A DNA stretch of 25,175 nucleotides from CAZCFB01 sp964511535 (GCA_964511535.1 CAZEFW010000146.1:1-25175), one strand, 5' to 3'. Shown: positions 1 through 7,249, numbered from the stretch's first letter. The notes: generated by a model not told the origin, from the sequence alone. Translations and numbers: made by a program.

Positions 1-260
1 GGTGCTGTGCTTCCGGTTGGTGCCCGTTTCATCGCTGTGCACGGGGGCTGATATGGGGGTGTGGTTGGGGCGCTGGGCGTGTGCTTGATGGGCCGTGCTT
101 GATCGAGCCGTTGCACCCGGGCCTGTTGGGCTTGTGCTCAGGCGCAACGCGAAGCGGGGCGGCTGTGCACAAACCAACAGCGAACGGGCACAGCGGAACA
201 AGCCAGCACCGACCTGCCACGAGCGACGCCAAATCAGATCAAAAAAACAAAGAAACAACC
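1..260. other. Non-coding stretch, no gene recognised
   Basis: I see no convincing gene here. Open frames on both strands lack family resemblance, ribosome binding sites and the codon style of the real genes. The stretch carries scattered word repeats: GCTGTGCAC occurs at 34-42 and 162-170, and the 15-base word at 178-192 reappears inverted at 20-38 with a 4-base insertion. An A-rich run at 239-256 becomes the T-rich tail of the minus-strand terminator described separately. It may be a degraded intergenic or old mobile region, but nothing in it identifies an element. Confidence 0.5.
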
Positions 261-339
261 GCAGAGGCTGTGGGCATGTGGGCAAAGCGAAGCTTTGTCC
301 AAGCGGCCGCAGGCCGCGTCATGTCCACAGCCCCTCTGC
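241..339 (-). terminator. Three-way-junction palindrome with T-rich tail, probable terminator of the HNH gene
   Basis: Outer arms at 261-278 and 320-339 are inverted repeats (GCAGAGG-CTGTGG-CATG), broken only by a two-base bulge and one G/A difference. Between them sit two back-to-back hairpins with almost no unpaired bases: 279-301 (10-bp arms, GAA loop, one wobble) and 303-317 (perfect GCGGCC/GGCCGC, GCA loop). Read on the minus strand, the structure begins on the stop codon of the HNH gene and is followed by a T-rich run (complement of 241-260). That is the arrangement of a factor-independent terminator, although the inner two-hairpin design is unusual. Confidence 0.6.
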
Positions 340-1208
340 TAAGCCGAAGACTTCAACTCCAGCAACCCCTCCACCGCAACCTCATAGTCCACCGGCACCA
401 TGCCATCCCAAGTCGGAGTGCCCGTCTCTGCATGAATCGACAACTTCAGCTCCTTGTTCATCAGCTTCAAGCCACGCACCGGGTGAGGAGGCAGGCTGAC
501 AGGCGGTGGAAGCGGCTCAAGCACGTCTCCGTCGGGCGACCTGAAGCGCAGTTCGCCCTTTTCAACCTGTTTCAGCTCGAATCCGCCTTCGTGAACCGCC
601 TTGTGGTGTGTACTGCAGAGTAGAACCAGGTTGTCCAGGTCTGTCGGGCCGCCGTCTGCCCAGTGTTTGACATGGTGCATGTGTAAGAAGCGCCTGCTTT
701 CACAGCCCGGGAACTGACAGGCGCCCTCATCACGCACCTTCACCGCCCGTTCCAGCTCAGCGCTCGCTCGACGCCTGGAACGTTTCAGCTGAAGCGTTGA
801 ATCGCCATTTGAATTTGTAGTCTGCAATACAGGACCGTCGCAGCAGAGTCGCCTGGACGTTTCAGCTGAAACGCCGACGCCCCCTTCCACCTCACAGCGG
901 CCTGGCTCGTCCGGCTCTCGCAGCACTTCTTCATCCACATGGACCATCACCTGGTAGTTCTTCGGCCGCGCCTTGCCCGCCCGCGCTGCCAGCCCCTCGT
1001 CCAGCGCTGCACCCGCCACCTGCTCCATGGCATCGGCCAGCCGCTGGTCAGGCTCGGCGCCGTCGTCATCGCATAGCTCCTCGGAAGCCACTCGCAGCGC
1101 CTTGACCAGCAGCGCACCCGCCTCGGGCGGCAGCCGCCCCTTGAGCACCAGCATGTTGTTCGCCTGTCCTCGGCCCGCTTCGCGGCCCTTGCGGGATGAA
1201 CGGCTCAC
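339..1208 (-). CDS. HNH endonuclease, C-terminal part of a split DUF222-HNH protein
   Basis: This 289-residue product carries a clear HNH nuclease domain near residues 160-210. The metal-binding cysteines are C164 and C169, the catalytic region has H178/H179, the asparagine is N193, and C198 and H202 form the second zinc/HNH pair. Residues from about 19 (MLVLKGRLPPE) match the second half of DUF222, the domain that precedes HNH in the 13E12-repeat-like family. The start is a GTG that overlaps the TGA of the upstream part (GTGA), with no ribosome binding site of its own, so reinitiation would depend on coupling. The first ~18 residues look like translated insertion sequence rather than family sequence. 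The product may still be made by coupling, or the gene may be a decaying frameshift. These proteins are putative nucleases, often on mobile or repeated DNA; the real substrate is unknown. Confidence 0.75.
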   Translation of the reverse strand: MSRSSRKGREAGRGQANNMLVLKGRLPPEAGALLVKALRVASEELCDDDGAEPDQRLADAMEQVAGAALDEGLAARAGKARPKNYQVMVHVDEEVLREPDEPGRCEVEGGVGVSAETSRRLCCDGPVLQTTNSNGDSTLQLKRSRRRASAELERAVKVRDEGACQFPGCESRRFLHMHHVKHWADGGPTDLDNLVLLCSTHHKAVHEGGFELKQVEKGELRFRSPDGDVLEPLPPPVSLPPHPVRGLKLMNKELKLSIHAETGTPTWDGMVPVDYEVAVEGLLELKSSA

Positions 1209-1702
1209 TCGTCGAAGTGATAGCTCAGGTAACGCTCGTCATGCTGTTGCTTTGCCAGCTCCTGCTCCACGGGCGCGGCCTGGCGGTACAGGCGCACCAC
1301 GCGCTCGAGCTGGGAGGTGGTGCCGTCCAGGGCGTACTCCAGCAGCGTCGCCTCGTTCTCCGGGGTGACGATGCGGCTGATGGCTCGCACCTTCGAGTAT
1401 GAGATGCGCCCCTGTGAAAACGCCTCCACCACCAATGGGCACTCCACCAGCTTGCGAGCCACCCGCACCTTCTCCCGCGCGGTGGGCAGTCTCTCTCCGG
1501 TGCGATGGGACAGCCAGTGCGCGCAGGAGACGAAGCCCATCCCGGCCCACCCGCCGCGCCGGTCCATCTCGGCGATGAGCAGCAGCAGCCGGCAGGTGGC
1601 CGCCTGGATGTGAGCCGACAGAATAGCGATCTTGTCGGCCAGCACGTCGGTGGAATCTCGGGACAGATCGGGCGCGCTCTCGAGGGTGTTTTCGAGGTCC
1701 AT
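1205..1702 (-). CDS. DUF222 domain protein, N-terminal part of a split HNH endonuclease
   Basis: This 165-residue product is the helical DUF222 N-terminus normally fused to an HNH nuclease. The recognisable stretch is near residues 45-75 (GGW...GF.S...WL..RTG), followed by the REKVRVARKL and FSQGRISYSKVRAI segments. It stops after YHFDE, exactly where the family normally continues into DGMLVLKGRLPPE; that continuation is found in another frame 53 bases downstream. The break therefore looks like an insertion of about 47 bases that shifted the frame. The ATG at 1702 has only a weak AGG upstream. A sigma-70-like promoter lies at 1738-1765. Whether the short protein is functional alone is not known. 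Confidence 0.7.
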   Translation of the reverse strand: MDLENTLESAPDLSRDSTDVLADKIAILSAHIQAATCRLLLLIAEMDRRGGWAGMGFVSCAHWLSHRTGERLPTAREKVRVARKLVECPLVVEAFSQGRISYSKVRAISRIVTPENEATLLEYALDGTTSQLERVVRLYRQAAPVEQELAKQQHDERYLSYHFDE

Positions 1703-1737
1703 ATCTTGCCTGTTTTGTTATTTGTTTCGGATGGTTA

Positions 1738-1765
1738 AGTGTATCAGAGTGGGCAGAAAAATCAA
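1738..1765 (-). promoter_or_regulatory. Sigma-70-like promoter for the split HNH gene
   Basis: Read on the minus strand, TTGATT (complement of 1760-1765) and TACACT (complement of 1738-1743) are separated by 16 bases and lie about 36 bases upstream of the ATG at 1702. The surrounding spacer is AT-rich compared with the rest of the window. Each hexamer matches its consensus at four of six bases, so this is a candidate only. Confidence 0.4.
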
Positions 1766-1858
1766 CCCTGGAAGGGGCGAAACTTCAGTAATAGTCGCCG
1801 CTTCGGGCAATACATTGCCGGAGGTTTTTGTCGCTGCGTCGCCCTGTTGGCGGAAGCT

Positions 1859-2260
1859 CTAGCCCTGGGCCTTGAGGTAGGCGCGCCAGCGCTTGAAGTA
1901 GTAGTTGCGCCAGCCCTCACGGATCGACTTGGCCGAGTCCTCCGGCACCAGCGCGTGCACCAGGGTCACCTTCGTGCCGTCGCCGTCTGCGTCGAAACGG
2001 ATGGTCAGCACCGAGTCGGGGATGGCCTTGTCCCAGTCCTTGCCGCGCCAGGTCTGCACGATCATCTTGAACGGCACCAGGTGCAGGGTCTTGCCGCGAA
2101 TCCAGCCGTCTCCCGAGGTGAACCGATCGCCCACCTTCTTGCTGATCTTCACCTTCCAACCGGTGGCGGCGGCGTGCTGGTCGGCCTTCATGTACAGGTT
2201 GTAGAGGACCTTCGGCGGCACGTCGAAGGACTGGGTCATCTGGACCGTCTTGCTCATCAT
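1859..2260 (-). CDS. AHSA1/START-like (SRPBCC fold) protein
   Basis: The 133-residue product resembles the AHSA1 branch of the SRPBCC/START superfamily: a small helix-grip protein with a ligand-binding cavity. The N-terminal strand VQMTQSFDVPPKVLYNLYM is the usual opening, in which a proline-led segment leads into the first helix. The central WRGKDW and VLTIRFDADGDGTKVTLVHALVP segments are the typical strands, and the C-terminus is the long helix (REGWRNYYFKRWRAYL). It has no signal peptide, so it should be cytoplasmic. Length is normal for the family. Two consecutive ATG codons (2260 and 2257) are possible starts. It is followed, after about 160 bases, by the HNH gene on the same strand. The ligand cannot be told from sequence; some relatives co-activate Hsp90 in eukaryotes, but bacterial roles are varied. 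Confidence 0.8.
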   Translation of the reverse strand: MMSKTVQMTQSFDVPPKVLYNLYMKADQHAAATGWKVKISKKVGDRFTSGDGWIRGKTLHLVPFKMIVQTWRGKDWDKAIPDSVLTIRFDADGDGTKVTLVHALVPEDSAKSIREGWRNYYFKRWRAYLKAQG

Positions 2261-2330
2261 CGCTCCTGGGCTTGGATTGGACTCAAAGCCTAGCAGCGAA
2301 TCACTGGCGCTCCAGCGCGGCTTTGCCCCC

Positions 2331-2549
2331 TTAGCCGCCCTGGCCCTGGTCGTACTGGCTGGTAAACGGGCAAGAGGCCTTGGCCTCGGCGCACGCCTTG
2401 GCGTCGCCGGCCTTGCACTTCTTGTCCAGCTCGGCGCAGTAGGCCGTGGTTGCCACGTCGGGGCCGATGTCCGCCGGCGGTGGGCCCGCGTCGTCGGAGC
2501 AGGCGGCGGCGAGCAGCATCAACGGGGCGAGCAGCTTGAAGAGCGACAT
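2331..2549 (-). CDS. Small cysteine-containing lipoprotein
   Basis: A 72-residue product with a clear lipoprotein signal: a short hydrophobic stretch (residues 3-16) ending in LAAAC, with C17 as the lipidated cysteine. It is followed by an acidic/proline-rich linker and a short domain with four cysteines (CAEL, KKC, ACAEA, SCPF) that could form two disulfides. It would be anchored in the inner or outer membrane facing the periplasm or outside. It is transcribed divergently from the BNR lipoprotein, whose start is 96 bases away, and lies 70 bases before the AHSA1 gene on the same strand. I do not recognise a family, and its function is unknown. The signal sequence and divergent context support it being real despite its size. 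Confidence 0.7.
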   Translation of the reverse strand: MSLFKLLAPLMLLAAACSDDAGPPPADIGPDVATTAYCAELDKKCKAGDAKACAEAKASCPFTSQYDQGQGG

Positions 2550-2616
2550 GGCGCCGAGGATACCATCCGATGGGCGGCGCGGTGGTCACACTTTCGCGGG
2601 CGCCGCGGTCCAAACA

Positions 2617-2640
2617 GATACCAACCAGCAGGAGGGTATC
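2617..2640 (+). promoter_or_regulatory. Inverted repeat enclosing the ribosome binding site of the BNR lipoprotein
   Basis: GATACC at 2617-2622 is mirrored by GGTATC at 2635-2640, with a 12-base loop. The Shine-Dalgarno sequence AGGAGG (2630-2635) lies in the loop and the start of the right arm, 9 bases before the ATG at 2645. A third GATACC occurs at 2559-2564, near the divergent gene. The hairpin could hide the ribosome binding site, or the motif could be a repressor half-site. The arms are short and this is weak evidence. Confidence 0.25.
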
Positions 2641-2644
2641 GACC

Positions 2645-3865
2645 ATGAGACAGACCACCATCTTGACCGTCGTGGCGCTGGCGTCCCTGACGCTGCTCGC
2701 CTGCAGCGATGACAGCACGGCAGCCCCTGGGCCCGGCCCTGACGCGGGTATCGCCGACGCCGCCACCCCCGCCGACGGAGGCAGCGCTGCCGACGGCGCC
2801 AGCGCCGATGGCCCAGGCGCGCAGTGGAAGGTCCCGAGCTGCAGCGCCATCAGCGGCTTCGCCGGCGTGGGCTTCGGTCGCAACCACGGCAACGTCGTGC
2901 AGGCATCCAAGGTGCCGTTCCCCAAGGGCCAGACCTTCACCACCGGCATGGCCGCCCTGGGCCGCCCCGACACCCTGCTGGCCCTGCACGAGCTGCAGCT
3001 GCTGCGCTCCGAGGACGCCGGCTGCACCTGGAGCAAGGTGGGCACAGTCGAGGAGCGCGGCCTGACCCTCACCCCGGGCGCGGGCGACCTGGCCTGGGCC
3101 TGGCGCCGCAACGACGGCTTCCTGTACCGCGTGGAAGGATCGTCGGTGACCAGGTTGACGCCCCCGGTGAGCAACATCATGGGGTTGATGGGGCACCGCG
3201 CCCGGGGGGGCCTCGTGCGCGTGGGGGGCAAGGGCGGGGCGATCTACGAGTCCAACGACCGCGGCAAGAGCTGGAAGAAGCTGAGCGCGGGCGCCCAGGG
3301 CAGCGGCTCGACCTACTTCGTGGCCTTCGACCCGGGCGATCTGGATCATGTCGCGGTCGGCTTTTCGCATCGCGGGCTTTCGGTGACCACCGACGGGGGC
3401 AAGACCTGGAAGGCGTCCACCGGGCTGTCGGCCAGCGGGGGAAAGGTCAACGGCTTCAACGCCGTCTTCTCCCGCAAGAACGGCAACGTGGTGTGGGCCA
3501 GCGCCCTCGACCTCTCCGCCTCCGGCGCCAGCATGGGGCGGCATATCTACTACTCGGCTGATGGCGGGCTCAGCTTCACCCCGGTGGTCACCCACCAGCA
3601 GCACAAGGACGTGATCCTGACCAACGGGCTGCACATGATCCCGCACCCGTCTGACGACAACACCCTCTACTTCACCTATGGCACCTGCGCCAGCCGCTAC
3701 GGCACCAACCTGTACCGCTACGAGGCGTCGCACGACGTGCTGACCTGGAAGAACCACCCGTACCCCGGCTTCGGCGAGGTGGTGGTCTCCCCGGCGGACC
3801 CCGGCTTCCTCTACCTGGCGATCCATGGCAACGACGACCCGATCTGCCCCAAGCACTTGCGCTGA
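2645..3865 (+). CDS. BNR/Asp-box beta-propeller lipoprotein
   Basis: A 406-residue exported lipoprotein. Residues 1-20 are a signal peptide ending in LLAC (C20 lipidated). A flexible Asp/Gly/Ala/Pro linker (about 22-55) follows, of the type common in myxobacterial secreted proteins. The body carries four Asp-box motifs of the S-x-D-x-G-x-[TS]-[WF] type: SEDAGCTW near residue 123, SNDRGKSW near 203, TTDGGKTW near 250 and SADGGLSF near 304. This spacing is typical of sialidase/sortilin-like propellers. Those folds bind or cleave carbohydrate or simply present a binding surface; I see no basis to call an enzyme. The start at 2645 is chosen over an upstream in-frame ATG because AGGAGG ends 9 bases before it and because the signal peptide begins there. 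It is divergent from the small lipoprotein. Confidence 0.85.
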   Translation: MRQTTILTVVALASLTLLACSDDSTAAPGPGPDAGIADAATPADGGSAADGASADGPGAQWKVPSCSAISGFAGVGFGRNHGNVVQASKVPFPKGQTFTTGMAALGRPDTLLALHELQLLRSEDAGCTWSKVGTVEERGLTLTPGAGDLAWAWRRNDGFLYRVEGSSVTRLTPPVSNIMGLMGHRARGGLVRVGGKGGAIYESNDRGKSWKKLSAGAQGSGSTYFVAFDPGDLDHVAVGFSHRGLSVTTDGGKTWKASTGLSASGGKVNGFNAVFSRKNGNVVWASALDLSASGASMGRHIYYSADGGLSFTPVVTHQQHKDVILTNGLHMIPHPSDDNTLYFTYGTCASRYGTNLYRYEASHDVLTWKNHPYPGFGEVVVSPADPGFLYLAIHGNDDPICPKHLR

Positions 3866-3945
3866 GCCCCGGCGCTGGGCGGTTGTGGTGGTGACCCCGG
3901 AGTTGTTAGAGTAGGGGCCGCCGTAACCGCACCAGGGGCCCGCGA

Positions 3946-5283
3946 ATGCCAGCTGAACCGGAGGACATCGCCGCAGCGTCGATCCTCGTCGTGGACGACG
4001 AGCAGGCCTTCCTCGACAGCGTGGCCCGCATGCTGCGCATCGAAGGATTTTCGAACTTCACCACCGAGGCCGACCCCACGGCCGTGCCGCCCATGCTGGA
4101 GGCGCGGAGCTTCGACCTGGCCCTGCTGGACGTCACCATGCCCGGCATGGACGGCCTGGAGCTGCTTGGGATCATCAAGGAGCGCAGCCCCCGCACCGAG
4201 TGCATCATGATCACCGCCCACGAGAGCGTGCCGCTGGTGATCCGCGCCATGAAGGTGGGGGCCTACGACTACCTGGTCAAGCCGGTCACACCCGAGCAGC
4301 TGGATCACGCGCTGCGCCGGGCGCTGGAGCATGGGCAGCTGCTGAAGGCCAGGGACCGGCAGGAGCAGCTGGAGCGGGAGCTGCAGGCGGCCGAGGAGGC
4401 CAACCGGGAGCGGCTGCTGCTGGAGGCGCGGGCGCGCGAGGAGGTGCTGCTGCGGCTGGAGCAGGCCCACCGGGAGCTGCAGCAGGCCCAGACCCGGCTG
4501 GTGCAGTCCGAGAAGATGGCGGCCATGGGGCAGCTGGTGGCGGGCATCGCCCACGAGATCAACAACCCCCTGGGCGCGGTGTGCAGCTCAGGCCAGACCC
4601 TGGACCGCGCGCTGCGCAAGCTGAGCGATGCCCTGGAGCAGGACTTCCCCGGCGCCTGCGAGACCAACCGCCGCCTGCGCACCGCCCTGGCGGCCATGCG
4701 GGAGGCGAACCAGGTCATCTCCTCGGGCAGCAAGCGGGTGGCTGACATCGTCGACCGCCTGCGCGCCTTCGCCCGGCTGGACGAGGCCGAGCTCAAGCCC
4801 ATGGACCTGCGCGAGGGGATCGAGGCGTCGCTCTCGTTGCTGAGCCACGAGCTGTCCGCCGACATCGGGGTCATCACCGAGCTCGCGGACCTGCCGCCGG
4901 TGCTGTGCAACCCGAGGCAGCTGAACCAGGTGTTCTACAACCTGCTGCTCAACGCGCGGCAGGCCATGGAGCGCGAGGGGCAGATCCGCATCAGCGCGGC
5001 GCCGGGCGACGGCGCGGTGACGGTGGTGGTGGCCGACGACGGCGCCGGGATCCCGGCCGCGGACCTCCAGCGGGTGTTCGACCCGGGGTTTACCACCCGC
5101 GGCGTGGGCGTCGGCGCCGGGCTCGGCCTGGCCACCTGCTACAACATCATCACCGCCCACGGGGGTGAGATCGCCATCACCAGCGAGCCCGGGCAGGGCA
5201 CCGAGGTGACGGTGGTGGTGCCGTTGGCGCCGCACGGGATCACGGGCGCGCCGGGTGGGCCCGCGCCGGAGGACCCGGCATGA
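3946..5283 (+). CDS. Receiver-histidine kinase hybrid without a sensor domain
   Basis: A 445-residue cytoplasmic protein ordered receiver, coiled coil, histidine kinase. The receiver (residues 12-130) has the acidic pair D17/D18, phospho-acceptor D62 and lysine K112. A charged helix (about 132-188) links to HisKA with H203 in the motif AHEINNPLG. The ATPase domain shows an N-box (FYNLLLNARQAM), a G1 box (DDGAGIP) and G2 (GAGLGLATCYNII). There is no membrane segment or PAS/GAF domain, so its input must arrive through the receiver or a partner protein. Its stop overlaps the start of the NtrC-like gene by ATGA, so the two are co-translated and presumably form a phosphorelay. The receiver is a near-duplicate of that of the next gene. 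The ribosome binding site (AGGGG, 3934-3938) is weak. Confidence 0.9.
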   Translation: MPAEPEDIAAASILVVDDEQAFLDSVARMLRIEGFSNFTTEADPTAVPPMLEARSFDLALLDVTMPGMDGLELLGIIKERSPRTECIMITAHESVPLVIRAMKVGAYDYLVKPVTPEQLDHALRRALEHGQLLKARDRQEQLERELQAAEEANRERLLLEARAREEVLLRLEQAHRELQQAQTRLVQSEKMAAMGQLVAGIAHEINNPLGAVCSSGQTLDRALRKLSDALEQDFPGACETNRRLRTALAAMREANQVISSGSKRVADIVDRLRAFARLDEAELKPMDLREGIEASLSLLSHELSADIGVITELADLPPVLCNPRQLNQVFYNLLLNARQAMEREGQIRISAAPGDGAVTVVVADDGAGIPAADLQRVFDPGFTTRGVGVGAGLGLATCYNIITAHGGEIAITSEPGQGTEVTVVVPLAPHGITGAPGGPAPEDPA

Positions 5284-6638
5284 ACCCTTCGGTGCTGGTG
5301 GTGGATGACGAGCGCTCCTTCCTTGACAGCGTGGTGCGCGCCCTGCGCCTCGAGGGGTACGACGACGTGAAGGCGGTGGACGATCCCACCGCCGTGCCGG
5401 AGATGCTGGCGACGCGCGGGTTCGACGTGGCGCTGCTGGACATCACCATGCCCGGCATGGACGGCCTGGAGCTGCTGGGCGTCATCAAGGAGCGCAGCCC
5501 GCAGACCGAGTGCATCATGGTCACGGCCCACGAGGGCATCGACCTGGTGATCCGCTCCATCAAGGCGGGGGCCTACGATTACCTGGTCAAGCCGATCACC
5601 CCGGACCAGCTGACCCACGCGCTGGAGCGCGCGCTGGAGCGGCGGCGGCTGGTGGAGGCTCTGGCGCTCAAGTCGGCCATGGCCCTGGACCGGACCCTCG
5701 ACAACCCGGAGGCGTTCGGCGAGATCCTCACCGGCCACCCGCGCATGCTGCGCCTGCTGCGCGAGGCGGAGCTGCACGCGGGCTCCAACATCCCGATCCT
5801 GGTCACCGGCGACACAGGCACCGGCAAGGAGCTGCTGGCCAGCGCCATCCACCGCGCCAGCCGGCGCGCCGGCGGCCCCTTCGTGCCGGTCAACATGCTC
5901 GCCCTGTCGCCCACCCTGTTCGAGTCGGAGTTCTTCGGCCACGCCAGGGGCGCGTTCACCGGCGCGGACCGGGAGCGCGCCGGCTTCCTGGCCCAGGCCC
6001 GCGGCGGCACGCTGTTCCTGGACGAGATCGGCGACCTGTCCCTGGAGATCCAGGGCAAGCTGCTGCGGGTGCTGCAGGAAGGCGAGTATGTGCCGGTGGG
6101 GCGCACCCGCTCGGAGCGGGCCGACGTACGCTTCGTGGCGGCCACCAACCAGGACCTGCCGGCGCTGGTGGGGAAGGGCAAGTTCCGCCGGGACCTGTTC
6201 TACCGGCTGCAGTTTGCCCACCTGCGCCTGCCGGCCCTGAGTCGGCGGCCGGGCGACGTGCCGCTGCTGGCCGCGCACTTCCTGCAGGCCGCCGGGCGGT
6301 CCGGGGTCACGCTGTCCGGGGAAGCCGAGGCGGCCCTGGAGGCTCACGGCTGGCCCGGCAACGTGCGCGAGCTGCGCGGGGTCATGGAGGCCGCGGCCAA
6401 CCTCGCCGTGGGCGGCCCGATCAAGCCGGAGCACCTGAACCTGCCCGCGGCCAGGCCGCTGGCGCCAGGCGGGCCCCCCGCCCGGGTGGGGCAGCTCGAA
6501 CCCCTGGCCGATGTGGAGCGGCGCCACATCATCGCGGTGTACGAGGCCGTGGGCCGCAACAAGAGCCAGGCCGCCCGGGTGCTGGGAATCGGCCTGCAGA
6601 CCGTACATCGCAAGCTCAAGGCGTACGGCGTGAAGTAG
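5280..6638 (+). CDS. NtrC-family sigma-54-dependent response regulator
   Basis: A 452-residue activator of sigma-54 RNA polymerase. The receiver (residues 4-120) has D9/D10 and phospho-acceptor D54. The AAA+ domain (about 145-375) has Walker A GDTGTGKE at 177-184, the sigma-54 contact loop GAFTGA intact at 224-229, Walker B with D248, and the FYRL and WPGNVREL arginine-finger/sensor-2 regions. A Fis-type helix-turn-helix ends the protein (about 428-450, KSQAARVLGI..QTVHRKL). The usual VNC of the AAA domain reads VNM, a minor change. It starts inside the stop codon of the kinase gene. All parts needed for phosphorylation-controlled activation of a sigma-54 promoter are present; a candidate target promoter lies about 180 bases downstream of its stop. 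Confidence 0.93.
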   Translation: MNPSVLVVDDERSFLDSVVRALRLEGYDDVKAVDDPTAVPEMLATRGFDVALLDITMPGMDGLELLGVIKERSPQTECIMVTAHEGIDLVIRSIKAGAYDYLVKPITPDQLTHALERALERRRLVEALALKSAMALDRTLDNPEAFGEILTGHPRMLRLLREAELHAGSNIPILVTGDTGTGKELLASAIHRASRRAGGPFVPVNMLALSPTLFESEFFGHARGAFTGADRERAGFLAQARGGTLFLDEIGDLSLEIQGKLLRVLQEGEYVPVGRTRSERADVRFVAATNQDLPALVGKGKFRRDLFYRLQFAHLRLPALSRRPGDVPLLAAHFLQAAGRSGVTLSGEAEAALEAHGWPGNVRELRGVMEAAANLAVGGPIKPEHLNLPAARPLAPGGPPARVGQLEPLADVERRHIIAVYEAVGRNKSQAARVLGIGLQTVHRKLKAYGVK

Positions 6639-6670
6639 CGCCTCGAGCGCCTGCGCCATTGTGGCGTATC

Positions 6671-6708
6671 TCAAAACGGCACGATCCCGATAAAGTGTTT
6701 TGTTTTGA
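6671..6708 (+). promoter_or_regulatory. Candidate activator-binding inverted repeat
   Basis: TCAAAAC at 6671-6677 is the exact reverse complement of GTTTTGA at 6702-6708, 24 bases apart. A further ACAAAACGATAA stretch occurs at 6790-6801. These A/T tracts stand out in GC-rich surroundings and lie 110-150 bases upstream of the sigma-54-like element, the usual distance for an enhancer site of an NtrC-type activator. The link to the neighbouring regulator is inference. Confidence 0.3.
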
Positions 6709-6819
6709 CCGGTTGGGGCGAATGTGCGCCAAATTGGTAAGGTCGCGGCCCGCGGCCGGCAAGGCGGCAAACGCCGCTAACCTCTTGTGACAAAACGATA
6801 ATTTCTCGCTGCCCTGTTC

Positions 6820-6835
6820 TGGCATGCCCGTCGCA
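6820..6835 (+). promoter_or_regulatory. Sigma-54-like -24/-12 promoter element
   Basis: TGGCATGCCCGTCGCA has GG (6821-6822) and GC (6833-6834) exactly 10 bases apart. It matches the TGGCAC-N5-TTGCA consensus except for one base in each element. It sits directly upstream of the receiver-sigma-RND gene set and just after a gene for an NtrC-type activator. The predicted start of transcription would be near 6846, only a few bases before the ATG at 6849, so the first message would be nearly leaderless. That closeness is the main doubt. Confidence 0.45.
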
Positions 6836-6848
6836 ATGTCCCGGGGGC

Positions 6849-7208
6849 ATGTTGAAGATCCTGGTCGTTGACGACGAAAAAGTTCAGCGGGAGAGCCTCT
6901 GTCGGGGGCTGACCTTGCTGGGATACGAGTGCCACAGCGCCGCCGCAGGTGAAGAGGCGCTGGCGCAGCTGCGGCAGGTCGCCGCGAGACCGTTCGAGCT
7001 GATGGTGACGGATCAGACCATGCCCGGCCTTTCAGGGGTGGAGCTCATCGAGCGGGCGAGGGGATTGCAGCCCGCCCTGCGGGTGCTGCTCATCACCGGG
7101 CTGCTGGCCGACCATGAAACGCAGATGGCGCAGGCCAGCGGCATCCCGGTGCTGCGCAAGCCGTTCAACCTCGAACAGCTGGAAGCGGCCATCTGGAACC
7201 GACCGTGA
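6849..7208 (+). CDS. Stand-alone receiver (CheY-like) response regulator
   Basis: A 119-residue single receiver domain with D8/D9, phospho-acceptor D55 (VTDQTMPG), T83 and K104 followed by proline. No output domain is attached, so it must act by protein contact or as a phosphate relay or sink. It stands at the head of the sigma factor-RND pump genes: its stop is 41 bases before the sigma factor ATG, and a GTG also overlaps its TGA. It could control the activity of the sigma factor, or accept phosphate from either flanking kinase. The start follows a G-rich run (6842-6846) too close to be a good ribosome binding site, and a nearly leaderless message is possible. The receiver motif begins at residue 4, so no later start fits. 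Confidence 0.88.
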   Translation: MLKILVVDDEKVQRESLCRGLTLLGYECHSAAAGEEALAQLRQVAARPFELMVTDQTMPGLSGVELIERARGLQPALRVLLITGLLADHETQMAQASGIPVLRKPFNLEQLEAAIWNRP

Positions 7209-7249
7209 CGCGCCGGCGACGAGGTCGCCGAGCAGGGGAGGAGGACGCC

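Noticed and set aside
5139..6770. Long minus-strand frame opposite the NtrC-like gene
   Set aside because: Shadow of a well-conserved gene; no domain and biased composition.
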